Below are positions 8,541-16,958 of a DNA stretch of 43,663 nucleotides, in pieces. A program made the position numbers and the translations under genes. Source of the stretch: Promicromonospora citrea (GTDB lineage Bacteria; Actinomycetota; Actinomycetes; Actinomycetales; Cellulomonadaceae); contig NZ_JABEMG010000026.1 in the NCBI RefSeq assembly GCF_013004695.1, forward strand, positions 1 to 43,663, read 5' to 3'. The notes under the pieces were generated by a model that was given only the letters and a program-made list of their open reading frames with translations, was not told where the DNA came from and ran no database searches. Position 1 is the stretch's first letter; every line of letters begins with the position of its first letter.

Positions 8541-9634
8541 GGCCCGCGGGCGTGGGCCTGGTCGGGGCGGGCAACATCTCCGACCAGTACCTGGCCAACC
8601 TGACCCGGTACCCGGACGTCGAGGTGCGGTTCGTCGCCGACCTCGACCTGGCGCGGGCCGCGGCGCAGGCGCAGAGGTACGGGGTGCCGGCGTCGGGCAC
8701 GGTCGAGGAGCTGCTGGCGCGCGAGGAAGTGGACGTCGTCGTCAACCTCACCGTGCCCGCGGTGCACGCCGAGGTGGGGCACCGGGTGCTGGCCGCGGGC
8801 AAGCACGTGTGGAGCGAGAAGCCGCTCGCGCTCGACGCCGGGTCCGCCGCCGCGCTGCTCGCCGACGCCGACGCGCGCGGCCTGCGCGTGGCGTGCGCGC
8901 CGGACACGGTGCTCGGGGCGGGCGTCCAGACGGCGCTGCGGGCGATCGCGCGCGGCGACATCGGCGAGCCCCTGACCGCGACCACGATGTTCCACGTGCC
9001 GGGCCCCGAGGCGTGGCACCCGAGCCCCGACTTCCTCTTCGCGCGCGGTGCGGGGCCGCTGTTCGACATGGGCCCCTACTACGTGACCACGCTCGTGCAC
9101 GCGCTGGGGTCGGCGACGCGGGTGCAGGCCGTGGCCTCGACGTCGCGCACGACCCGCACCATCGGCAGCGGCCCGCGCGCCGGCGAGACGTTCGCCGTCG
9201 AGGTGCCCACGCACCATGCGGCACTCATCGAGTTCGAGCAGGGCAGGTCGGCGCAGTCGACGTTCTCGTTCCAGCACGCGCTGCCGCGCGCCGGGTTCGT
9301 CGAGGTCAACGGCACCGAGGGCACGATCGTGCTGCCCGACCCGAACGGGTTCGGCGGCGACTCGGCCCTGTGGCGCTACGGCTCCGAGGAGCCGACCACC
9401 GTCCCGGCGCAGGGCCCCGAGCTGGGACGCGGCGCCGGTGTGGTCGACCTCGTGCGCTCGATCCGGGACGGCGGTACCGAGCGCGCCTCGGGTGCGGTCG
9501 CGGCGCACGTGCTCGACATCCTGCTCGCCGTCCGGGACGCGGCCGACACGGCCACGGCCGTCACCATCGGCTCGTCCGTGCCGCCGGTCGACCCCCTGCC
9601 CGAGAGGTGGGACCCGGGGGTCGCGACCGGGTAG
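8537..9634 (+). CDS. Gfo/Idh/MocA family NAD(P)-dependent sugar oxidoreductase
   Basis: A 365-residue dehydrogenase. The Rossmann fingerprint GLVGAGNISDQYLANL is at the N-terminus, and the family's EKPLAL motif (WSEKPLALD) follows near residue 95, carrying the Lys that is usually catalytic. The C-terminal half is the alpha/beta substrate domain. GTG 8537 overlaps the isomerase stop (GTGA). It likely oxidises a sugar or sugar acid made by the isomerase. It converges with the TetR gene, leaving only 4 bases between stops, so there is no room for a separate terminator. Confidence 0.9.
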   Translation: MRPAGVGLVGAGNISDQYLANLTRYPDVEVRFVADLDLARAAAQAQRYGVPASGTVEELLAREEVDVVVNLTVPAVHAEVGHRVLAAGKHVWSEKPLALDAGSAAALLADADARGLRVACAPDTVLGAGVQTALRAIARGDIGEPLTATTMFHVPGPEAWHPSPDFLFARGAGPLFDMGPYYVTTLVHALGSATRVQAVASTSRTTRTIGSGPRAGETFAVEVPTHHAALIEFEQGRSAQSTFSFQHALPRAGFVEVNGTEGTIVLPDPNGFGGDSALWRYGSEEPTTVPAQGPELGRGAGVVDLVRSIRDGGTERASGAVAAHVLDILLAVRDAADTATAVTIGSSVPPVDPLPERWDPGVATG

Positions 9635-9638
9635 CCGG

Positions 9639-10232
9639 TCAGGCGGGCCCCGGCCCCGGCAGCAGCCGCTCGAGCAGGGCGAGCGACCGCCGTACGTCGA
9701 CGGCGTCGGGGTCGAGCAGCCACTGCAGCTGCAGCCCGTCGGACGCCGCGGCCACGAGGGCCGCGGCGTCCTGCGGGTCGACGTCGGCCGGGACCGTTCC
9801 GGCCGCCTGCCCCGCCCGGACGCGCTCGGCGAGGTCGGCGCGCACGCGGCGGAACCGCTCGTGCACGAACCGGTGCGTCACAGGGTGCTGCTCGGCCTGC
9901 AGCGCGTCGGTGGTCAGCGTCGCGTACAGCTCGACGAGCCCCGGGATCGAGCGGTTCCGCTCGGCGCTGCGCTCCATGAGGCCGACCGCCGAGATCGCGG
10001 GCGCCGGGCCGCCCTCCTCGCGCACGGTCGCCTCGTGCGTGCGGTACACCTCGACCAGCAGCTCGTCGCGCGTGGCGAAGTAGTAGCGCAGGGCGGCGTG
10101 CGAGACGCCGATCGCCTCGCCGATGGCCCGCAGCGACGCGCCCACGCCGCGCCGCGCGAACAGGTCGAGGGCGCTCAGCAGGATCTGCGCGCGGCGCTGC
10201 GCCCCCTTGCGGTACGAGCGGCCGTTCGTCAT
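9639..10232 (-). CDS. TetR-family transcriptional regulator
   Basis: A 197-residue repressor-type protein. The N-terminal helix-turn-helix (about residues 10-56) reads AQILLSALDLFARRGV...SLRAIGEAIGVSHAALRYYF, the classic TetR pattern ending in an aromatic-rich helix. The C-terminal ligand domain (HPVTHRFVHERFRRVRADLAERV) matches the TetR_C group with a conserved QWLLDPDAVDV end. It starts four bases after the stop of the SDR gene, so the pair is probably one operon and the regulator may control the SDR enzyme or itself. Confidence 0.93.
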   Translation of the reverse strand: MTNGRSYRKGAQRRAQILLSALDLFARRGVGASLRAIGEAIGVSHAALRYYFATRDELLVEVYRTHEATVREEGGPAPAISAVGLMERSAERNRSIPGLVELYATLTTDALQAEQHPVTHRFVHERFRRVRADLAERVRAGQAAGTVPADVDPQDAAALVAAASDGLQLQWLLDPDAVDVRRSLALLERLLPGPGPA

Positions 10233-10236
10233 GCGG

Positions 10237-11076
10237 TCATGGTGCCACCGGGCGGGCGGGCGCGGCCTCCCCGAACGCGGCGAGCGCGACGGGCTCCCAC
10301 TCCCGCCACGTGCGCAGCCGCTCGGCGTACAGCTCCTCGACGGCGGCGAGGGGCCGGCCGAGGAAGACGTGCAGGGGCGGCCGCTCGGCATCGACGACCC
10401 GCAGCAGGGCCGCGCGCGTCGCCCGCGGGTCGCCGAGCTCGAACGCGGGGGCCGTGGCGACGCGGACCTCGGCGTAGTCGGGGTGCTCCGCGCTGACCCG
10501 CAGGCCCGGGCCGAACCCCGTGGCGTAGGGGCCGGGCTCGACGTCGGTCACGTGCACGCCGAACGGCGCGACCTCCTGGGCGAGCGCCTCCGTGAGGCCC
10601 TCGAGCGCCCACTTCGACGCGTGGTAGGCGCCGAAGCCGGGGAACGCGCGGACGCCGCCCTCGCTCGTGACCTGGAGGATCCTGCCCGAGCGCTGCGCGC
10701 GCAGGACGGGCAGCACGGCCTGGGTGACCCAGACGGCGCCGAAGAAGTTGGTCTCGAGCTGGTCGCGCAGCTCCTGCTCGGTGAGCTCCTCGACCATGCC
10801 GACCTGCCCGTAGCCCGCGTTGTTCACGACGACGTCGAGCCGCCCGAACCGCTCGACGTGCCGGTCGACGGCGGCCGCGACGGCGGCGCGGTCGGTGACG
10901 TCCAGCGACAGGGGCAGCACGGCGTCGCCGTACGCCTCGACCAGCGGGTCCAGCGCCCGCACGTCCCGCGCCGTCGCCGTGACGCGGTCGCCGCGCTCCA
11001 GCGCGGCCTCCGTCCACTCGCGGCCGAGGCCCTTGGCGGCGCCGGTGACGAACCAGATCGTGGGTGTGGTGTTCAT
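10237..11076 (-). CDS. Short-chain dehydrogenase/reductase (SDR)
   Basis: A 279-residue classical-type SDR. Cofactor motif TGAAKGLGREW at residues 11-21, structural NNAGYGQ near residue 90, and active-site Ser and YHASKW with the YxxxK dyad. The acidic residue after the second strand is absent (TARDV), which fits NADP preference but is weak evidence. ATG 11076 is preferred over an upstream ATG at 11136 because the family's first strand (TIWFVTGA) begins immediately after it. Divergent from the LysR gene with an 89-base gap, so LysR may regulate it; co-transcribed with TetR. Confidence 0.92.
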   Translation of the reverse strand: MNTTPTIWFVTGAAKGLGREWTEAALERGDRVTATARDVRALDPLVEAYGDAVLPLSLDVTDRAAVAAAVDRHVERFGRLDVVVNNAGYGQVGMVEELTEQELRDQLETNFFGAVWVTQAVLPVLRAQRSGRILQVTSEGGVRAFPGFGAYHASKWALEGLTEALAQEVAPFGVHVTDVEPGPYATGFGPGLRVSAEHPDYAEVRVATAPAFELGDPRATRAALLRVVDAERPPLHVFLGRPLAAVEELYAERLRTWREWEPVALAAFGEAAPARPVAP

Positions 11077-11134
11077 GCTCTCCACCCTGCGCCGCCGCGA
11101 GCCATTCCACCAGCGACTCTTCCGCACACGAGAC

Positions 11135-11151
11135 ATGCGACACCGGCATGG
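11135..11151. promoter_or_regulatory. Inverted repeat between divergent SDR and LysR genes
   Basis: CATGC-N7-GCATG, a perfect 5-bp dyad of 17 bases in the divergent gap. LysR regulators bind interrupted dyads in such positions, so this is a candidate operator for the LysR protein, with the SDR promoter facing the other way. Short dyads arise by chance, hence the low score. Confidence 0.35.
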
Positions 11152-11165
11152 GCCATGATGGCCCC

Positions 11166-12065
11166 GTGGCCGAGCTCACCGTCACCGCCCTGCGCGTGGT
11201 CCAGGCCGTGGTCGCCACGGGCTCCTTCACCGCGGCCGCCGACCTGCTCGGATACACCCAGTCCGCCGTCTCCCGCCAGGTCGCCGCCGCCGAGGCCGCA
11301 GCGGGCGTGCCCCTGTTCGTCCGCGGCGCCCGCGGCGTCGCCGCCACGCCCGCGGGGGAGCGGGTCGCCCGCCGCGCCACCGCCGCGCTCGCCGAGATCG
11401 ACGCCGTGCCCACCGACCTCGCGCGGCTCGCCGACCGGCTCGCCGGGCGCGTGGTGCTCGGCGCCTTCCCGACCGCGACCTGGGTGCTCGCACCCCGCGC
11501 CGTCGCGGCGGTGCGCGCACGGCACCCCGGGCTGACCGTCGACCTGCACGAGGCGTCCACCCCGACCCTCCTGCGCCGGCTGCGCGCGGGCAGGGTCGAC
11601 GTCGCGGTCGTCGCCGTCGGCCCCGACCTGCCCGCCTACGACCTCGACGACCTGCGCGCCGAGCGGCTCGTCGACGGCCGCGCGCTCGTCGCGGTCGGGC
11701 GCGACCACCGGTTCGCCGGGCGGGACCGCGTCGACGTGGCAGAGCTCGCCGACGAGGACTGGGTGGTCGGCACCGGCCTGAGCGGCGACCCGCAGTTCGG
11801 CGCGTGGCCCACGCTCCCGGCCCCGCGCGTCGCGTACACCGCGCGCGAGTGGAACGCGCGGCTCGGGCTCGTCGCGGCCGGGCTCGGGATCACCACGCTG
11901 CCCGAGATCGCGGTACCGGCGGCGCCGCCCGACGTCGTCACCGTGCCCGTCGACGATCCCGCATGGCTCGGCCGCAGCGCCGTCGCCGTGACCCGCGCCG
12001 ACCGGACGCCCGGCGCCGCGGTGGTCGTCGCCGTCCTCCGCGACCTCGCGCAGTCCCTGGGTTAG
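11166..12065 (+). CDS. LysR-family transcriptional regulator
   Basis: About 299 residues. The N-terminal winged helix-turn-helix is clear (LRVVQAVVATGSFTAAADLL followed by TQSAVSRQVAAAE), then a coiled linker helix and a periplasmic-binding-like effector domain with GLVAAGLGITTLPE. I chose GTG 11166 since the conserved HTH begins just after it; an ATG at 11148 is possible and neither has a strong ribosome binding site, so translation may be leaderless. Divergent from the SDR/TetR operon. Confidence 0.92.
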   Translation: MAELTVTALRVVQAVVATGSFTAAADLLGYTQSAVSRQVAAAEAAAGVPLFVRGARGVAATPAGERVARRATAALAEIDAVPTDLARLADRLAGRVVLGAFPTATWVLAPRAVAAVRARHPGLTVDLHEASTPTLLRRLRAGRVDVAVVAVGPDLPAYDLDDLRAERLVDGRALVAVGRDHRFAGRDRVDVAELADEDWVVGTGLSGDPQFGAWPTLPAPRVAYTAREWNARLGLVAAGLGITTLPEIAVPAAPPDVVTVPVDDPAWLGRSAVAVTRADRTPGAAVVVAVLRDLAQSLG

Positions 12066-12075
12066 TCTCGGCGGC

Positions 12076-12828
12076 ATGCCCACAGACCCCTGGTCCGCCG
12101 TCGCCGACGACTGGGGGCGGTACTGGGGGACGTTCGCGCGACCCGTCTGGGAGCCGCTCCTGCGCGCCGCCCGCGTCGGCACGGGCTCCCGCGTGCTCGA
12201 CGTCGGCTGCGGCAGCGGCGAGCTGCTCGAGCACCTGCAGGACCTCGGGGTGCGCGCGAGCGGCGTCGACCCGGCGGCCCGCATGGTCGAGCTCGCCCGG
12301 GCCCGCGCGGCCGGTGCCGAGGTACGCCGCGGCGACGCCGAGCACCTGCCCTACGACGACGGCCGGTTCGACGCCGTGCTCGCCGTCAACGCCCTGCAGT
12401 TCGCCGCGGAGACCGACGACGCCCTCGCCGAGGCCGCCCGCGTGCTGGCACCCGGCGGCGTGCTCGGCCTGGCCGGCTGGGCCGAGCGGTCCCGCAACGA
12501 CCTGGACGCGCTCGACGCGGCGCTCGCGGAGGCGGACGGCGACGAGCCGGACGACCGGCCGGAGGAGAGCCCCCTGCGCGTGCCCGGCGGCCTCGCCGCG
12601 CTGCTGGCGGACGCCGGCTGGCGGGTGCTCGACAGCGGCCTCACGTCGGTGCCGTGGGACGTGCGCGACGAGACGGACCTGGTGCGCGGGATCCTGTTCG
12701 GCGAGGAGGCCTCGACGGTCGACGAGCTGGGCCCCGTGATCGTCGCGGCCGCGGCCCCGTTCCGCCGCCCCGACGGGGGATACCGCCTGGTCAACGCCTT
12801 CCGGTGGGCGGCAGCCGAGCGCCCGTGA
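12076..12828 (+). CDS. Class I SAM-dependent methyltransferase
   Basis: A 250-residue protein with a Rossmann-like methyltransferase core. Motif I is VLDVGCGSGELLEHL (about residues 39-53), the acidic end of strand 2 is ASGVDPAARM, and the later AEHLPYDDGRFDAVLAVNALQF corresponds to motifs II/III of the Methyltransf_11 group. The substrate is unknown. It starts 10 bases after the LysR stop and overlaps the MFS start by 4 bases, so it is probably co-expressed with an exporter. Confidence 0.92.
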   Translation: MPTDPWSAVADDWGRYWGTFARPVWEPLLRAARVGTGSRVLDVGCGSGELLEHLQDLGVRASGVDPAARMVELARARAAGAEVRRGDAEHLPYDDGRFDAVLAVNALQFAAETDDALAEAARVLAPGGVLGLAGWAERSRNDLDALDAALAEADGDEPDDRPEESPLRVPGGLAALLADAGWRVLDSGLTSVPWDVRDETDLVRGILFGEEASTVDELGPVIVAAAAPFRRPDGGYRLVNAFRWAAAERP

Positions 12829-14012
12829 ACCGCACTCCTCACCCCGGTCCGCCGGTCCTGCGGGTCCCCGGCATGCCCGCACTCGTCTGCCTGTCGCTGC
12901 TCGGCTTCGCCGGGTACGCGCTGCTGCTGCCGACGGCCCCGCTGCTGGCCGTGCGCGGCGGCGCGGACGAGGGCGGGGCCGGGCTGGTCAACGCGGTCCT
13001 CATGCTCTCGACGGTGCTGTGCCAGACCGCCGTGCCCTGGTCGCTGCGCCGGCTGGGCTGGCGCACGACCCTGACGGCGGGCGTGCTCCTGCTCGGCCTG
13101 CCGCCGCTCGCGCTGGTGCTCACCGACGCGCTGCCGTGGATCCTCGCGGTCTCGGCCGTGCGCGGCGCGGGGTTCGCGATCCTCACGGTGTGCGGCGCGA
13201 CGGCGGTCGCCGAGCTCGTCGAGGCCGCGCGCAGGGGCCGGGCCATCGGCGTGTACGGGCTCGCGGTCGCCGCCCCGCAGCTGCTGTTCACGCCCGGTGC
13301 GGCGTGGGTCGCCGGGAACGTGGACTTCCGGGTGGTGCTCGTCGCGGGAGCCCTGCCCGCCCTGGCGGTGCCGTTCGCGGCGGCGCTGGGCCGGCGGCTG
13401 GACGCGGCCGACGCCCCGCCCGGGCGTCCCGACGCACCCGCGTCGCGCGGCCGCGTCCTGCTCGCCCTCGTGCTGCCGTCGGTGGTGCTGCTCGCCGTGA
13501 CGACGCCGGGCGGCGCCCTCCTGACGTTCGCACCCCAGCTCGGGCAGGGCGCCGTCGCGGCGGCCGCGGGCCTGTTCGGGCTGACGGCCGCCGCCGCGCT
13601 GTCCCGCTGGCTGGCCGGCGGGCTCGCCGACCGGTACGGGCCGCGCCCGTTCGTCGCCCCGCTGCTCGTGGTGTGCGCAGCGGGCCTCGCGCTGTGCGCG
13701 TGGTCGGTGAGCGGCTCCGGGCCGGGGGCCGCCGGGCTGGTCGGCGGCATGACGCTCGTCGGCGTCGCGTACGGCAGCCTGCAGAACCTGACCCTCGTCG
13801 CGGCCTTCGCGGCGGTGCCCGACCGGGCACGGTCCCTGGCGAGCGCCGTCTGGAACATCGGGTTCGACGCGGGGACCGGGTTCGGGTCGCTCGTCGTCGG
13901 GCTGGTCGCGGCGGGCGCGGGGTTCCCCGCCGGGCTGCTCGCCACCGCGGCGCTGTGCGTGGCGGTCGCGGTCGCGTCGCTGGTCACGGCCCTGGTGCGA
14001 CGCCGCGCTTGA
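12825..14012 (+). CDS. MFS transporter
   Basis: A 395-residue membrane protein with about twelve hydrophobic segments in two halves joined by a charged loop near residue 190 (GRRLDAADAPPGRPD). RWLAGGLADRYGPRPF in the second half is the loop-2-type motif of the major facilitator superfamily. Start is GTG 12825 overlapping the methyltransferase stop. The cargo is unknown; export of a methylated small molecule is only a guess from adjacency. Its last codons contain the -35 box of the next operon. Confidence 0.9.
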   Translation: MNRTPHPGPPVLRVPGMPALVCLSLLGFAGYALLLPTAPLLAVRGGADEGGAGLVNAVLMLSTVLCQTAVPWSLRRLGWRTTLTAGVLLLGLPPLALVLTDALPWILAVSAVRGAGFAILTVCGATAVAELVEAARRGRAIGVYGLAVAAPQLLFTPGAAWVAGNVDFRVVLVAGALPALAVPFAAALGRRLDAADAPPGRPDAPASRGRVLLALVLPSVVLLAVTTPGGALLTFAPQLGQGAVAAAAGLFGLTAAAALSRWLAGGLADRYGPRPFVAPLLVVCAAGLALCAWSVSGSGPGAAGLVGGMTLVGVAYGSLQNLTLVAAFAAVPDRARSLASAVWNIGFDAGTGFGSLVVGLVAAGAGFPAGLLATAALCVAVAVASLVTALVRRRA

Positions 14013-14038
14013 CGTCCTCGCGACGCCGGTGCCAGGAT
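14009..14038 (+). promoter_or_regulatory. Promoter of the lacI-ABC-ARH-ribokinase operon
   Basis: TTGACG (14009-14014), an 18-base spacer and CAGGAT (14033-14038), close to the actinobacterial housekeeping consensus. The predicted transcription start near 14045 lies just before two palindromic operators, a layout consistent with repression by roadblock. Confidence 0.65.
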
Positions 14039-14053
14039 GACGCACATCACCCC

Positions 14054-14065
14054 GGAAACGTTTCC
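14054..14065. promoter_or_regulatory. LacI-type operator 1 (GGAAACGTTTCC)
   Basis: A perfect 12-bp palindrome with the central CG characteristic of LacI/GalR operators. It is 34 bp centre-to-centre from a second, longer copy and lies between the promoter and the LacI gene, so it is very probably an autoregulatory site. Confidence 0.75.
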
Positions 14066-14085
14066 AGGATGATCGAGGGTCGAAT

Positions 14086-14101
14086 CTGGAAACGTTTCCA
14101 G
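14086..14101. promoter_or_regulatory. LacI-type operator 2 (CTGGAAACGTTTCCAG)
   Basis: A perfect 16-bp palindrome containing the same GGAAACGTTTCC core as operator 1. The 34-bp separation is about three helical turns, which would place two repressor dimers on roughly the same face of DNA. It ends 35 bases before the LacI start codon. Confidence 0.8.
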
Positions 14102-14136
14102 CCCGGCCGTACCAGCCCGTCCCGCAAGGAGCGACA

Positions 14137-15159
14137 GTGTCGTCATCACGTGCCACCCTGATCCAGGTGGCCGAGCGCGCCGGGGTCTCGCTCGCCTCCA
14201 CGTCGCGCGCGCTGCACGGCACCGGGGCCAGCCCGGCGATGGTCGAGCGCGTGCGCGCCGCCGCGGCGGAGCTCGGGTACAGCCCCGACGCGACCGGCCG
14301 CTCGCTGCGCATGAAGCGCACGTTCCAGGTCGCGTTCGCCGTCGCCGACATCGGCAACCCCGTGTACGTCGAGATGCTCACCGCGATCCACGAGGTGCTC
14401 GCGCCGCACGGGTACCGGGTGGTCGTCATGTCGACGGGCCAGACCGTCGCCTCGACCGTCGACCTGGTCCGCAGCCTGGGCAGCGGGTTCGTCGACGGCC
14501 TCGTCGTGAGCCCGCTGCGCACCGACGACACCCTGGTCGAGGCGATCCGGCAGGCGCCCGTTCCCGTCGTCGTCATCGGCCGGCCGCTCGACGGGATCGA
14601 CTCGGTGTCCACCGACTCGGCGGCGGGCATCGGCCTGGCCGTCGCGCACCTGCTGGAGATCGGCCGGCGCCGGCTCGGCTTCGTCAACGGCCCGCTCGAC
14701 ACGACGCCGGGCGCGGCCCGCCAGCGCGGGTTCGACGCCGCGACGGCCGACCCGGCCTTCGCGGGCGAGCACGCGGAGACGGAGCGGGCCGACGACTTCA
14801 CCGTCACGGCGGGCCTCGAGGCGGGCCGGCGCCTGCTGGCGCGCGGTGGCCTCGACGCCGTCGTGGCCGCCAACGACCTGCTCGCGATCGGTGTGATCCG
14901 CGCGGCGGGCGAGCTCGGGCTCACCGTCCCGGGCGACCTCGCCGTCACCGGCATGGACGACACCGAGATCGGCAAGGTCTTCCGGCCCGGCCTCACCAGC
15001 GTCTCGCTCGGGTCCGCCGAGCGCGGCCGCCTCGCCGCCCTGCTCGTGCTCGACCGGGTCGGCGACGGCGCCGAGCCCGTCCAGCAGGCCGCCGTCGGCC
15101 CGCACCTCGTCGTCCGCGAGTCCACCGCCGTCGCCTCGAAGGAGAAGAGCGCACGATGA
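14137..15159 (+). CDS. LacI-family transcriptional regulator
   Basis: A 340-residue repressor. N-terminal HTH: TLIQVAERAGVSLASTSRAL (residues 7-26), hinge GYSPDATGRSLRMKRT, then a periplasmic-binding-like ligand domain with PVPVVVIGRPLDG, FVNGPLDTTPGAARQRGF and VAVTGMDDTEIG. Start GTG 14137 has AAGGAG six bases upstream. It is the first gene of its operon and its TGA overlaps the ATG of the first permease, so the repressor and its target transporter are one transcript, with two operators directly upstream. The likely inducer is the imported sugar or riboside. Confidence 0.95.
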   Translation: MSSSRATLIQVAERAGVSLASTSRALHGTGASPAMVERVRAAAAELGYSPDATGRSLRMKRTFQVAFAVADIGNPVYVEMLTAIHEVLAPHGYRVVVMSTGQTVASTVDLVRSLGSGFVDGLVVSPLRTDDTLVEAIRQAPVPVVVIGRPLDGIDSVSTDSAAGIGLAVAHLLEIGRRRLGFVNGPLDTTPGAARQRGFDAATADPAFAGEHAETERADDFTVTAGLEAGRRLLARGGLDAVVAANDLLAIGVIRAAGELGLTVPGDLAVTGMDDTEIGKVFRPGLTSVSLGSAERGRLAALLVLDRVGDGAEPVQQAAVGPHLVVRESTAVASKEKSAR

Positions 15160-16100
15160 CCGTCCTCGACCCGCCCCGGCCACCGCGGGCGCGCCGCCGC
15201 GCCGCGAGCGGCATGGAGCGCGCCCGACGCCGTGAGGCGGCGGCGCTCGTCCTCCCGTCGCTGCTGCCGATCCTCGTGCTGTCGGTGGCGCCGCTGCTCA
15301 TCGGCGTGCTGCTCGCGTTCACCGACGCCGAGCTCGTGCGGCGCCCCGAGTACGCGTTCGTCGGCGTCGACAACTTCGTGCGCCTCGCGGGCAACTCGTT
15401 CTTCTGGGAGTCGTTCCGCATCGGCCTCGTGTGGGCCGTGTCGGTCACGGTGCTCCAGCTCGTCGCGGCGCTGGGCCTGGCGCTGCTGCTGAACTCCGGG
15501 CTGCGCCTGCAGGGCCTGACCCGTGTGCTGGCGCTGATCCCGTGGGCGATGCCGCCCGTCGTCGTGGCGATCATGTGGAAGATGATCTACTCGCCCAACG
15601 CGGGCCCGCTCAACGCGGCGCTCGGCGCGGTGGGCCTGCCGGACGACATCAACTGGCTCGCGGACTTCTCCACGGCGCTGCCCGCCGTGATCGTCGTCGG
15701 CGTCTGGGTGGGCATGCCGCAGACGACGGTGACCCTCCTGGCCGGGCTGCAGCAGATCCCGACCGAGCTCAACGAGGCCGCCGCGATGGACGGCGCGAAC
15801 GCGTGGCGCCGGTTCACCGCCGTCACGCTGCCGAGCCTGCGGCCCATCGTCGCCTCGATCACGTCGCTGAACTTCATCTGGAACTTCAACTCGTTCTCGC
15901 TGGTCTACGTGCTCACGGAGGGCGGCCCCGGCGGCCGCACGATGCTGCCGATGCTGTTCACGTACCTCGAGGCCTTCAAGAACCGCAACATCGGGTACGC
16001 GGCGGCGATGGGCGTGGTGCTCGTCGTGGTCGTCGTCGTGCTCCTGACGCTCTACCTGCGGACCCAGCTGCGCGAGGACCGCGCCGAGAGGAAGGGCTGA
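15156..16100 (+). CDS. CUT1 sugar ABC transporter permease (MalF-like)
   Basis: A 314-residue membrane protein with six predicted segments after a basic cytoplasmic N-terminus (RARRRAASGMERARRRE). The ATPase-docking loop reads NEAAAMDGANAWRRFTAVTLP. ATG overlaps the LacI stop; GAAGGAG lies 11 bases upstream inside the LacI gene. Partner of the permease at 16105 and the binding protein at 16959. The order here is permease-permease-binding protein, unlike the first transporter in the window. Confidence 0.93.
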   Translation: MTVLDPPRPPRARRRAASGMERARRREAAALVLPSLLPILVLSVAPLLIGVLLAFTDAELVRRPEYAFVGVDNFVRLAGNSFFWESFRIGLVWAVSVTVLQLVAALGLALLLNSGLRLQGLTRVLALIPWAMPPVVVAIMWKMIYSPNAGPLNAALGAVGLPDDINWLADFSTALPAVIVVGVWVGMPQTTVTLLAGLQQIPTELNEAAAMDGANAWRRFTAVTLPSLRPIVASITSLNFIWNFNSFSLVYVLTEGGPGGRTMLPMLFTYLEAFKNRNIGYAAAMGVVLVVVVVVLLTLYLRTQLREDRAERKG

Positions 16101-16104
16101 TCCC

Positions 16105-16932
16105 GTGCGCGCACTCGTCCGTCCCGCCCAGTACCTGGCGCTGGCCGCCTACATCCTGTTCCTCGGCTTCCCGCTGCTCTGGCTCGTCTCGGCCTCCGTG
16201 AAGTCGTCCGCCGAGCTCAACTCGCTCGTGGTGAACCTGGTGCCGCAGGAGTGGCACTGGGAGAACTACGCGGACGCCCTCGCGCGGCAGGGGCTCGTCA
16301 GCTCGGCGGGCAACAGCGTGATCGTGGCGCTCGCGTCCACCGCGCTGGTCGTCCTCATCGCGCTGCCCGCGTCGTACGTGCTCGCGCGGCTCAAGGGCGC
16401 GGTCCGCGCGGCCGGCGTCGGCTGGATCCTGGTCAGCCAGGTGTTCCCCGTGATCCTCGTGATCCTGCCGCTGTTCCTCGTGCTGCGGACCATCGGCCTG
16501 ACCGACAGCCTCGTCGGCCTGATCCTCGTGCACACCACCTACACCCTGCCGTTCGCGCTGTGGATGCTGCAGGGGTACGTGGCGGGCATCCCCGTCGAGC
16601 TCGAGGAGGCCGGGTCGATGGACGGCGCGAGCCGCCTGGAGGTGCTGCGCCGCATCGTCTTCCCGCTGCTCGCGCCGGGCGTCGTCGCCACGGCGATGTT
16701 CAGCTTCGTCTCCTCGTGGAACGAGTTCTTCTTCGCGCTCGTGCTGCTCCAGTCGCCCGAGAACTACACCCTGCCCATCACGCTGTCGACCTTCATCGGC
16801 GGCGAGGGCAAGGTCGCGCTCGGCCCCCTCGCCGCGGGCTCCGTGCTCGCCGCGATCCCCAGCATCGTCTTCTTCTCGATCATGCAGAGGAAGCTCACCG
16901 GCGGCCTCATGGCCGGGGCGGTCAAGGGATGA
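16105..16932 (+). CDS. CUT1 sugar ABC transporter permease (MalG-like)
   Basis: A 275-residue membrane protein with six predicted segments; the docking loop reads EEAGSMDGASRLEVLRRIVFP and the C-terminus (QRKLTGGLMAGAVKG) is the canonical MalG-type ending. Start GTG 16105 is preceded by GAGAGGAAGGG. The pair with 15156 forms the channel of the LacI-controlled importer. Confidence 0.93.
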   Translation: MRALVRPAQYLALAAYILFLGFPLLWLVSASVKSSAELNSLVVNLVPQEWHWENYADALARQGLVSSAGNSVIVALASTALVVLIALPASYVLARLKGAVRAAGVGWILVSQVFPVILVILPLFLVLRTIGLTDSLVGLILVHTTYTLPFALWMLQGYVAGIPVELEEAGSMDGASRLEVLRRIVFPLLAPGVVATAMFSFVSSWNEFFFALVLLQSPENYTLPITLSTFIGGEGKVALGPLAAGSVLAAIPSIVFFSIMQRKLTGGLMAGAVKG

Positions 16933-16958
16933 CCGCCCACCCGACGAAAGGTAGACCC

